From: Lachnospiraceae bacterium
Lineage (GTDB): Bacteria > Bacillota > Clostridia > Lachnospirales > Lachnospiraceae
NCBI GenBank assembly: GCA_900766575.1
Contig: CAAFVW010000091.1
Coordinates: 1 to 5,239 of the forward strand
Direction: 5' to 3'
Length of the DNA stretch: 5,239 nt
Positions 1-5,239 of this stretch are shown piece by piece. The translations under genes were made by a program, and so were the position numbers. Each line of letters starts with the position of its first letter. Position 1 is the stretch's first letter. The notes beneath the pieces were generated by a model that was not told the origin of the DNA, searched no databases, and saw only the letters and a program-made list of their open reading frames with translations.

Positions 1-48
1 TATGCGGCGGCCGGTACTCATAGTACAGCAAATAAGGAGAACTTCACA

Positions 49-78
49 TTGACAAGACAAAACAGGCATTGCTATAGT
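49..78 (+). promoter_or_regulatory. Sigma-A type promoter of the glnA operon
   Basis: A perfect -35 hexamer TTGACA (49-54) is followed, after 18 bases, by TATAGT (73-78), which matches the -10 consensus at five of six positions. Transcription would start near position 85, giving an untranslated leader of about 70 nt before the glnA ATG at 155. No GlnR/TnrA-type site (TGTNA-N7-TNACA) is visible around it, so control at the DNA level by those Bacillus regulators is not supported here. Positions 1-48 contain no recognisable gene, only a short GTACT/AGTAC inverted repeat (14-26). Confidence 0.7.
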
Positions 79-89
79 TAAAACAAGTA

Positions 90-139
90 TTTTTCACGGA
101 TGCGTCCGCCCCGTGGAAAAGGAGCAGACAGGCGGCGCA
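90..139 (+). promoter_or_regulatory. Structured 5' leader of glnA: candidate H-type pseudoknot
   Basis: Stem 1 pairs 90-99 with 111-120 (10 bp, one G-U). Stem 2 pairs 101-104 plus 106-110 with 131-139 (9 bp, mostly G-C, with T105 bulged). The 5' arm of stem 2 is the loop of stem 1, so the two form an H-type pseudoknot with a 1-nt first loop (100), no bases between the stems, and a 10-nt third loop (121-130). They could also be used as alternative hairpins. The element begins about 5 nt after the predicted transcription start and ends about 6 nt before the glnA ribosome binding site (145-150). There is no U-run after it, so a terminator is unlikely and translational control is the better reading. 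Pairing is seen directly; regulatory function is inferred. I do not recognise it as a known riboswitch class. Confidence 0.5.
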
Positions 140-154
140 GAAACGAGGGTAACG

Positions 155-1489
155 ATGAACAATTATACCAAGGAAGACATCATCCGTCTTGTGGAAGAAG
201 AGGATGTGGAATTTATCCGTCTGCAGTTCACGGATCTGTTCGGCAATCTGAAAAATATCGCGGTGACAGCCAGTCAGCTGGATCGGGTATTGAGCAATAA
301 ATGTATGTTTGACGGCTCGGCCATCGATGGTTTTGCCCGGATCGAGGAATCCGACATGTATCTGTACCCGGATCTGGCTACATTGGAGATATTTCCCTGG
401 AGACCCCAGCAGGGCAAGGTGGCCCGTATGATCTGCGATGTCTACCGTCCCAACGGACAGCCCTTTGAGGGCGATCCCCGCTATGTGCTGAAGCGTGCAG
501 TACAGCAGGCTGAGGATATGGGATATACGTTCGAGGTAGGCCCAGAATGTGAATTTTTCCTGTTCAATACCGATGAAAATACCATGCCCACGACCAACAC
601 CCACGAACAGGCAGGGTATTTTGACATCGGACCTCTGGACTTCGGTGAGAATGCCCGCCGTGACATTGTCATGAATCTGGAGGATATGGGCTTTGTCATT
701 GAGGCCTCCCACCATGAGATGGCTCCGGCACAGCATGAGATTGATTTCAGATATGATGAGGCATTACATACCGCGGACAACATCATGACCTTCAAGATGG
801 CCGTGCGTACCATTGCGAGACGTCACGGTCTGCACGCTACCTTTATGCCGAAGCCGAAATTCGGTGTCAATGGCTCCGGTATGCACATCAATATGTCCTT
901 ACAGAAGGACGGGAAAAATATTTTTCAGGATGCTTCTGATCCTAACGGCCTGAGCAAAGAGGCGTACTATTTCATTGGTGGTATCATGAGACATATCAAA
1001 GGAATGGCAGCCATTACGAATCCGCTGGTGAATTCCTATAAGCGTCTGGTGCCTGGTTTCGAGGCACCGGTATATATCGCATGGAGCACGACGAACCGCA
1101 GTCCCCTGATCCGTATTCCGGCCACTGCGGACGGAGAGGGTACCCGTATCGAACTGCGCAGCCCCGACTCCGCTGCCAACCCTTATCTGACACTGGCAGT
1201 CTGCCTGAGCGCAGGCTTACAGGGCATCCAGAATAAGATAGAGCCGCCTCAGAGCATCAATGCCAATATTTTTGCCCTGTCAGAAAAAGAGCGTGAGGAA
1301 TTGCATATCGATCAGCTGCCCGGCACACTTCTGGAGGCAGTGGAGGAACTGGAAAAAGATACCTTCATTCAGAACGTATTGGGAGAGCATATTGCCGGAA
1401 AATACATCGAGGCCAAGCGGAAAGAGTGGCACGAGTACCGTTCCCAGGTATCCGAATGGGAGATTCAGGAGTATCTGTATAAGTATTAA
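155..1489 (+). CDS. glnA: Type I glutamine synthetase, GSI-alpha form
   Basis: Catalyses ATP-dependent condensation of glutamate and ammonium to glutamine in the cytoplasm, as a dodecamer in this family. The product is 444 residues, the same length as Bacillus subtilis GlnA. The N-terminal beta-grasp domain has the MFDGSAIDGF loop (51-60). The catalytic domain shows metal-ligand motif GPECEFFLF (129-137), SHHEMAP (185-191), GVNGSGMH (237-244), the glutamate flap NSYKRLVPGFEAP (293-305) and NRSPLIRIPA (314-323). Arg62, which B. subtilis GlnA needs for glutamine feedback inhibition, is conserved. The adenylylation tyrosine motif of GSI-beta enzymes is absent, so regulation by feedback and protein contacts is expected. 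The ATG at 155 was chosen because GAGGGT (145-150) lies 4 bases upstream and the N-terminus aligns with the family; an in-frame GTG at 113 has no ribosome binding site and falls inside the leader structure. First gene of the operon. Confidence 0.97.
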   Translation: MNNYTKEDIIRLVEEEDVEFIRLQFTDLFGNLKNIAVTASQLDRVLSNKCMFDGSAIDGFARIEESDMYLYPDLATLEIFPWRPQQGKVARMICDVYRPNGQPFEGDPRYVLKRAVQQAEDMGYTFEVGPECEFFLFNTDENTMPTTNTHEQAGYFDIGPLDFGENARRDIVMNLEDMGFVIEASHHEMAPAQHEIDFRYDEALHTADNIMTFKMAVRTIARRHGLHATFMPKPKFGVNGSGMHINMSLQKDGKNIFQDASDPNGLSKEAYYFIGGIMRHIKGMAAITNPLVNSYKRLVPGFEAPVYIAWSTTNRSPLIRIPATADGEGTRIELRSPDSAANPYLTLAVCLSAGLQGIQNKIEPPQSINANIFALSEKEREELHIDQLPGTLLEAVEELEKDTFIQNVLGEHIAGKYIEAKRKEWHEYRSQVSEWEIQEYLYKY

Positions 1490-1494
1490 AAGAG

Positions 1495-1537
1495 TCCTTT
1501 CTTTTGTAGGATGATATAAAAAACACAGAAGAAAGGA
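1495..1537 (+). promoter_or_regulatory. Hairpin masking the ribosome binding site of the ANTAR gene
   Basis: Positions 1495-1507 pair with 1525-1537 over 13 uninterrupted base pairs, one of them G-U, closing a 17-nt A/T-rich loop (1508-1524). The 3' arm contains GAAAGGA, most of the very strong ribosome binding site GAAAGGAGGT (1531-1540) that serves the ATG at 1547. The 5' arm begins only 6 bases after the glnA stop codon, so a ribosome terminating on glnA would cover part of it and could open the helix. This suggests translational coupling or conditional translation of the regulator. No U-run follows, so it is not an intrinsic terminator. Pairing is seen; function is inferred. Confidence 0.6.
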
Positions 1538-1546
1538 GGTGGGCCG

Positions 1547-2095
1547 ATGACGAACATTATTGTCGTGCTGCCGAGGCTGGAGGAAGCCAAGGGCGTCAAG
1601 AATATTCTGGTACGCAGCGGCTTTCAGGTCACGGGTATCTGTACCACAGGCACCCAGGCCATCAGTCAGGCGGACGGTCTGAACGACGGTATCGTGATCT
1701 GCAGTTACAAGCTGGCAGACATGATATATACAGAACTGCAGGAAGATCTGCCGGAGGGTTTCGAGATGCTGCTGATGGCATCCCAGAGTCTGATCAGCGA
1801 ATGTTACGGCAATGGAATCGTATGCTTGTCCATGCCGTTAAAGGTACAGGATCTGATCAATACGGTGAATCTGATGGTGGAAGGCGTGGAACGCCGCAGA
1901 AGAAAACGCCGGATGCAGCCGAAAACACGGAATGCATCCGATGAAAAAGCAATCAAGGACGCCAAGGAACTTCTGATGGCGAGAAATCATATGACGGAAG
2001 AGGAAGCCCACCGCTATCTTCAGAAGACCAGTATGGACAGTGGTACCAATCTGGTGGAGACGGCACAGATGGTGTTGTCCATGATGACGGAGTAA
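1547..2095 (+). CDS. ANTAR-domain RNA-binding regulator with degenerate receiver (NitR-like)
   Basis: This 182-residue protein has a response-regulator fold at about residues 3-112, a very basic linker (RRRRKRR, 116-122) and an ANTAR domain at about 133-182, recognisable by AIKDAKELLMAR, EEEAHRYLQK and the final ETAQMVLSMM helix. ANTAR proteins bind paired hexaloop RNA hairpins and usually act as antiterminators. The receiver is degenerate: the acidic pair after strand 1 is Pro9-Arg10, the position expected for the phosphoacceptor Asp is Cys52, and the conserved Lys of strand 5 is Met96, although Ser79 and Pro97 are kept. It is therefore unlikely to be controlled by Asp phosphorylation. It starts 57 bases after glnA, behind a strong ribosome binding site held in a hairpin. 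An ANTAR gene called nitR next to glnA in solventogenic clostridia has been linked to nitrogen control, which supports the role proposed here. I saw no clear A..G.. dual-hexaloop target in this window. Confidence 0.88.
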   Translation: MTNIIVVLPRLEEAKGVKNILVRSGFQVTGICTTGTQAISQADGLNDGIVICSYKLADMIYTELQEDLPEGFEMLLMASQSLISECYGNGIVCLSMPLKVQDLINTVNLMVEGVERRRRKRRMQPKTRNASDEKAIKDAKELLMARNHMTEEEAHRYLQKTSMDSGTNLVETAQMVLSMMTE

Positions 2096-2179
2096 ATCAA
2101 GTGACACGGAAAGGGTGATCGTATTCCGGACGACACAGGCAATGAATGAGAAATAGAACAACAGGAGGAACAGCAATAC

Positions 2180-3070
2180 ATGAAATTTACAAAAATGCAG
2201 GGCTGTGGCAATGATTATGTATATGTCAACGGCTTTACGGAGAAACTGTCGCAGGAAGAGAAGCCGGAGATCGTCCGGAAACTCAGTGACAGACATTTCG
2301 GAATCGGCGGAGACGGTGTGATCTTTATCAATCCGGCAGAAGAAGCGGATTTTGAAATGGAGATGTATAATGCGGATGGCACCCGTTCGGAGATGTGCGG
2401 CAACGGCATCCGCTGTGTGGCAAAATATGTCTACGACAAGGGCCTGACGGATAAGGAAGACATTACGATCGTCAGTGCCGGTAAAATAAAATATCTGAAT
2501 CTGACAGTGGAGGGAAAAACCGCCGCGGACGGGGGACAGGTGACAATGGTACGTGTAAATATGGGACACCCTATTCTGGCACCGGAGGAGGTGCCGGTGA
2601 CGGCAGAGGCTACGGAGGAGACGGCAGACGGACCTGCTGTGGTAAATGCACCGATTACGGTCGAGGGTAAGGAATATCGCATGACCTGTGTCTCCATGGG
2701 AAATCCCCACGCCATTGTATTTATGAAAGGGGTAAAAGATCTCGATATTGAGAAGATCGGACCGAAGTTCGAGCACCATTCCTGCTTCCCGAACCGTACC
2801 AACACGGAGTTCGTGGAGATTCTGGATCGGAAAACAGTGTTTATGCGTGTCTGGGAGAGAGGCACGGGGGAGACCCTGGCCTGCGGTACCGGATGCTGTG
2901 CAACAGCGGTAGCCTGCGTGCTAAATGGTTTGACGGACGAGGAAATAACTGTTAAACTATTAGGCGGTGAACTGCATATTCAATGGGATCGTGAGGAGAA
3001 TCTGGTCTATATGACCGGGCCTGCGAAGATCGTATTTGAAGGTGAAGTGGACCCGTACTCCATCGTCTAA
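2180..3070 (+). CDS. dapF: Diaminopimelate epimerase
   Basis: Converts LL-2,6-diaminopimelate to meso-diaminopimelate, the precursor of lysine and of the peptidoglycan cross-linking residue, by a cofactor-independent two-cysteine mechanism. Both catalytic cysteines are present: Cys73 in SEMCGNGIRC and Cys235 in ETLACGTGCCA. Other family motifs are KMQGCGNDY (5-13), GIGGDG (41-46), YNADGTRSE (63-71), GNPHAIVF (174-181) and RTNTEF (206-211). The 296-residue length is slightly above the roughly 275 of proteobacterial enzymes, because of an acidic Ala/Glu/Thr-rich insert at about 135-152 between the domains. The ribosome binding site AGGAGG (2163-2168) lies 11 bases before the ATG, a little farther than usual, but no better start is in frame and the N-terminus fits the family. 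It sits 84 bases behind the ANTAR gene and 73 before dapL, its pathway partner. Confidence 0.97.
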   Translation: MKFTKMQGCGNDYVYVNGFTEKLSQEEKPEIVRKLSDRHFGIGGDGVIFINPAEEADFEMEMYNADGTRSEMCGNGIRCVAKYVYDKGLTDKEDITIVSAGKIKYLNLTVEGKTAADGGQVTMVRVNMGHPILAPEEVPVTAEATEETADGPAVVNAPITVEGKEYRMTCVSMGNPHAIVFMKGVKDLDIEKIGPKFEHHSCFPNRTNTEFVEILDRKTVFMRVWERGTGETLACGTGCCATAVACVLNGLTDEEITVKLLGGELHIQWDREENLVYMTGPAKIVFEGEVDPYSIV

Positions 3071-3143
3071 GCTTTGACATTTTTTCATGGACAGCAAGGT
3101 GACAGCAATACTGCACCAGGGATAATAGAGAGGAGAACGTACT

Positions 3144-4364
3144 ATGTTTAAAGTAAACGACAATTATTTAAAACTTCCCGGAAGCTATTTATTTTCCAAC
3201 ATCGGCAAAAAGGTAAAGGCCTACTCTGTTGCACATCCGGACAAAAAGATCATCCGTCTGGGAATCGGTGATGTGACACAGCCTTTGGCGCCTGCTATCA
3301 TTGATGCGCTGCACGGTGCGGTGGATGAAATGGGAAAAGCGGAGACTTTTCATGGTTACGCTCCTGATCTTGGGTATGAGTTCCTGCGCAATGCGATTGC
3401 AGAAAACGACTATAAAGCAAGAGGCTGCGATATCGCACCGGATGAGATCTTTGTATCGGATGGAGCAAAATGCGACTGCGGCAATATCCAGGAGATCTTC
3501 AGCCTGGACAATAAGATTGCGGTATGTGATCCCGTATATCCTGTATACGTGGACTCTAATGTTATGGCAGGCAGAACCGGTACTTACGATTCGAAGTCCG
3601 AGACCTGGAGTGACGTGATTTATATGCCCTGTCTGGCAGAGAACGGTTTCGCACCGGAGCTGCCGAAGGAGACCCCGGATCTGATTTATTTATGTTTCCC
3701 CAACAATCCTACCGGTGCTACCATCACCAAGGCACAACTGCAGGAATGGGTGGACTATGCCAATAAAGTGGACGCTGTCATTCTCTATGATGCAGCGTAT
3801 GAAGCATATATTTCCGAGCCGGAGGTGCCTCATAGTATCTATGAATGTGAAGGAGCCAGAACCTGTGCCATCGAGTTCCGTTCCTTCTCCAAGAACGCCG
3901 GCTTTACCGGAGTGCGTCTGGGCTTTACCGTGATCCCGAAGGATTTAAAGAGCGGGGATGTCAGTCTTCATGCACTGTGGGCGAGAAGACACGGCACCAA
4001 ATATAACGGAGCACCCTATATCGTACAGCGTGCCGGTGAGGCAGTATACTCTGCGGCAGGCAAGGCACAGCTGAAGGGGCAGGTTGCTTATTACATGAAC
4101 AACGCACAGTATATCCTGAAAGGTCTGCAGGAAGCGGGCTTCACGGTATCCGGCGGCGTGAACGCTCCCTACATCTGGCTGAAGGCGCCGAACGGCATGA
4201 CCAGCTGGGAGTTCTTCGATTATCTGTTGGAGAATGTCAACGTGGTAGGTACGCCCGGATCTGGATTCGGCCCCAGCGGAGAGCATTATTTCCGTCTGAC
4301 GGCTTTCGGAAGCTACGAGAATACCGTAGAGGCCGTGGATCGTCTGAAGAAGATTCAGTTATAG
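3144..4364 (+). CDS. dapL: LL-diaminopimelate aminotransferase
   Basis: A PLP-dependent fold type I aminotransferase (EC 2.6.1.83) that makes LL-diaminopimelate from tetrahydrodipicolinate with glutamate as amino donor, bypassing the succinylase and acetylase branches. The 406-residue product begins with the DapL signature NDNYLKLPGSYLFSNI (5-20), then RLGIGDVTQPL (38-48), ETFHGYAPDLGY (67-78), VSDGAKCDCGNIQ (104-116), FPNNPTGA (185-192) and YDAAYEAY (215-222). The Schiff-base lysine is Lys250 in SFSKNAGFTG, and Arg384 in YFRLTAFGS is the expected carboxylate-binding arginine. The start at 3144 is supported by AGGAG (3131-3135) at 8-base spacing. It follows dapF, so the two genes encode consecutive steps and together turn tetrahydrodipicolinate into meso-diaminopimelate. 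The enzyme consumes glutamate, which ties it metabolically to glnA at the head of the operon. Confidence 0.96.
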   Translation: MFKVNDNYLKLPGSYLFSNIGKKVKAYSVAHPDKKIIRLGIGDVTQPLAPAIIDALHGAVDEMGKAETFHGYAPDLGYEFLRNAIAENDYKARGCDIAPDEIFVSDGAKCDCGNIQEIFSLDNKIAVCDPVYPVYVDSNVMAGRTGTYDSKSETWSDVIYMPCLAENGFAPELPKETPDLIYLCFPNNPTGATITKAQLQEWVDYANKVDAVILYDAAYEAYISEPEVPHSIYECEGARTCAIEFRSFSKNAGFTGVRLGFTVIPKDLKSGDVSLHALWARRHGTKYNGAPYIVQRAGEAVYSAAGKAQLKGQVAYYMNNAQYILKGLQEAGFTVSGGVNAPYIWLKAPNGMTSWEFFDYLLENVNVVGTPGSGFGPSGEHYFRLTAFGSYENTVEAVDRLKKIQL

Positions 4365-4365
4365 G

Positions 4366-4397
4366 CAGCACAGTGCTGTTATTGCTGGGCGCACTGT
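4366..4397 (+). repeat. Two mutually exclusive short hairpins between dapL and the small membrane gene
   Basis: CAGCA (4366-4370) can pair with TGCTG (4374-4378) across a 3-nt loop. Alternatively ACAGTGC (4370-4376) can pair with GCACTGT (4391-4397) across a 14-nt loop. The two share bases and cannot form together. No U-run follows either one, so transcription probably continues into the next gene. They could influence translation of the small downstream gene, but nothing in the sequence proves it. Confidence 0.3.
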
Positions 4398-4411
4398 TGT
4401 CCTGAGGTGCC

Positions 4412-4618
4412 ATGATCCTGTCTCCGCACTATCCGGATCGGGCGGCTTTCGGAACGATGATTTTGCTGATCTGTGCGATTTTATCCATGGCAGGGAAAAT
4501 TGTGGACAGGCAGAAGGAAAATGCCTGGATGTATTACGGCTGTGCAGTACTTATCTGGCTGCGGGGGATGTATTTTCTGGTGGAATATCTGGGATTATGC
4601 TGGGGCTGGATCAAATAA
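4412..4618 (+). CDS. Small membrane protein of unknown function, possibly truncated
   Basis: I do not recognise this family. The 68-residue product has two hydrophobic helices, about residues 13-28 and 39-62 (tryptophan- and leucine-rich), joined by a charged loop GKIVDRQKENAW that is probably cytoplasmic. The only candidate ribosome binding site, GAGGTG (4404-4409), lies just 2 bases from the ATG, which is too close. A second ATG at 4457 would remove the first 15 residues. The same frame upstream reads V-L-L-L-L-G-A-L-L-S from a GTG at 4373 and then meets TGA (4403-4405), so a longer protein with three hydrophobic segments may have been cut by a stop codon. It is the last gene before the terminator and probably rides on the operon transcript. 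It may be an active small gene started by reinitiation, or a decaying one. Confidence 0.5.
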   Translation: MILSPHYPDRAAFGTMILLICAILSMAGKIVDRQKENAWMYYGCAVLIWLRGMYFLVEYLGLCWGWIK

Positions 4619-4628
4619 GTGAATAAAC

Positions 4629-4690
4629 GTCCATTATAAAAGACCTCACAGGCGGCAGATGTGCCTGCAGTGAGGTCTTTTATAATGGAC
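4629..4690. terminator. Bidirectional intrinsic terminator with a perfect 21-bp inverted repeat
   Basis: Positions 4629-4649 and 4670-4690 are perfect reverse complements. The G/C-rich core GACCTCAC/GTGAGGTC is flanked by AAAA on the left and TTTT on the right, so each strand gives a hairpin with a short U-run. An inner AGGC/GCCT stem (4650-4653 with 4663-4666) extends the helix past a 3-nt bulge. It lies between convergent genes: 10 bases after the small membrane gene's stop and 3 bases beyond the stop of the minus-strand AraC gene. It should end transcription of both. The outer A/T-rich arms make the repeat longer than termination needs. Confidence 0.88.
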
Positions 4691-4693
4691 ATA

Positions 4694-5239
4694 TTATTTC
4701 CGGGCATACCGGCTCCGGTACTGGCGCGGTGTCATGCCTGTCTTTTTACGGAAGATCTGCGAGAAATAAGACTGCGAAGAAAACCCGACACTGGTGGCTA
4801 CCTGTGCTACCGACAGATTGGAGGATACCAGGAGCTCCTTGCAGGCTTCCAGCCTCCGGTCTGTCAGGTAATTGATCGGAGACTGTCCGATACATTCGGT
4901 GAAGGAGTGTGCCAGATAGAATTTGTTGATATGTGTGATCTCCGCCAGGGAATCCAGTGTAATGTTCTGGGAATAGTTGGAATCGATATAACGCTTCGCC
5001 AGAGCACATTCCTTGGACAACTGGAAGGAGGAGTCAGAGATGACGGACAGGTTCTGCTTCCGGGAAATATATACTAGGAGCACCTGAAGCAGTCCGTGAC
5101 ATACCTGTTCAAAGCCGGGAAGCTTGTCGCGGAATTCCTGCATCATCAGCTGGGCAAAGTTGATGAACTGTTTTTTATCAGAGCCGTAGCTATAGAAGCT
5201 GTATCCCTTCGGATTGTCCTGCCCTGCACCGGAAAACGA
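4694..5239 (-). CDS. AraC-family transcriptional regulator, C-terminal part (gene continues past window end)
   Basis: The minus-strand frame stays open from its stop (4694-4696) to the window edge, giving 181 visible residues with the N-terminus missing. The internal ATG at 5144-5146 is not the likely start, because the frame continues upstream with a protein-like sequence that includes PKGYSFYSYG. The last 100 residues or so form a complete AraC/XylS DNA-binding domain. Its first helix-turn-helix lies around ITLDSLAEITHINKFYLAHSF, split by the usual IGQSPINYL linker, and its second around LSVAQVATSVGFSSQSYFSQIF, followed by the family signature KKTGMTPRQYR. The upstream part is probably a sensor region of the cupin or YesN-like kind found in many Clostridia, often tied to sugar use, but too little is visible to name a ligand. 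It converges on the operon and shares its terminator, so it need not regulate it. Confidence 0.9.
   Translation of the reverse strand, partial: SFSGAGQDNPKGYSFYSYGSDKKQFINFAQLMMQEFRDKLPGFEQVCHGLLQVLLVYISRKQNLSVISDSSFQLSKECALAKRYIDSNYSQNITLDSLAEITHINKFYLAHSFTECIGQSPINYLTDRRLEACKELLVSSNLSVAQVATSVGFSSQSYFSQIFRKKTGMTPRQYRSRYARK

Noticed and set aside
14..26. GTACT-CAT-AGTAC inverted repeat upstream of the promoter as an operator.
   Set aside because: Five-base arms are common by chance and the sequence matches no operator I know.
49..81. A tiny TTG-started leader peptide of 10 codons preceded by AAGGAG (34-39).
   Set aside because: It overlaps the promoter hexamers and lies upstream of the predicted transcription start, so it would not be on the transcript.
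113..154. GTG at 113 as the glnA start, giving a 458-residue protein.
   Set aside because: There is no ribosome binding site before it, the extra 14 residues match nothing in the family, and the codon sits in the 3' arm of the leader stem. The ATG at 155 is preceded by GAGGGT and gives the usual 444 residues.
85..154. A dual-hexaloop ANTAR target in the glnA leader.
   Set aside because: The possible hexaloops (ATGCGT at 100-105, AGACAG at 126-131) lack the G at loop position 4 that the ANTAR target needs, and no terminator overlaps them.
44..736. Long minus-strand open frame opposite glnA (and a similar one at 1838-2779 opposite the ANTAR gene and dapF).
   Set aside because: The translations have no recognisable domain, are rich in His, Cys and Ile as expected from antisense reading, and lie over strongly conserved plus-strand genes.
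2107..2128. CGGAA/TTCCG hairpin between the ANTAR gene and dapF as a terminator or regulator.
   Set aside because: It has only 5 bp, a 12-nt loop and no U-run, and it does not touch the dapF ribosome binding site.
3074..3126. Internal promoter before dapL: TTGACA at 3074, or GTGACA (3099-3104) with GATAAT (3121-3126).
   Set aside because: TTGACA has no -10 at a usable distance. The second pair would start transcription at about 3133, within the ribosome binding site, leaving too little leader.

Overview
The window reads as chromosomal DNA of a low-to-mid GC Gram-positive anaerobe of the class Clostridia, most like Lachnospiraceae. The reasons are the 444-residue Bacillus/Clostridium-type (GSI-alpha) glutamine synthetase, an ANTAR-domain gene directly behind it, the DapL (LL-diaminopimelate aminotransferase) route to lysine, strong AGGAGG-type ribosome binding sites and an AraC/YesN-type regulator. 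This placement is inferred from gene content and protein style, not from a marker gene.

Layout: positions 1-154 hold a good sigma-A type promoter (TTGACA, 18-bp spacer, TATAGT) and a 5' leader of about 70 nt. A run of plus-strand genes follows: glnA (155-1489), an ANTAR RNA-binding regulator with a degenerate receiver (1547-2095), dapF (2180-3070), dapL (3144-4364) and a small two-helix membrane protein (4412-4618). Gaps of 47-84 bases and no visible internal terminator suggest one transcription unit. It ends at a very strong bidirectional terminator built on a perfect 21-bp inverted repeat (4629-4690). The C-terminal part of an AraC-family regulator converges on this terminator from the minus strand (4694 to the window end).

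How the genes fit together: GlnA assimilates ammonium into glutamine. The ANTAR protein is a probable RNA-level regulator of nitrogen genes, as proposed for NitR next to clostridial glnA. DapL uses glutamate as amino donor to make LL-diaminopimelate from tetrahydrodipicolinate, and DapF epimerises it to meso-diaminopimelate for cell wall and lysine. The operon therefore joins nitrogen assimilation to a glutamate-consuming step of cell-wall precursor synthesis.

The parts most worth a second look are RNA structures. The glnA leader can fold as a nearly ideal H-type pseudoknot (90-139) that fills most of the untranslated region and ends just before the ribosome binding site. The glnA-ANTAR gap forms a 13-bp hairpin (1495-1537) whose 3' arm contains most of the ANTAR gene's ribosome binding site. 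Together with an ANTAR protein whose receiver has lost the phosphorylation residues, this suggests a post-transcriptional nitrogen-control circuit that does not depend on a normal two-component phosphorelay. All RNA structures were found by hand pairing, without energy calculation or comparative data.
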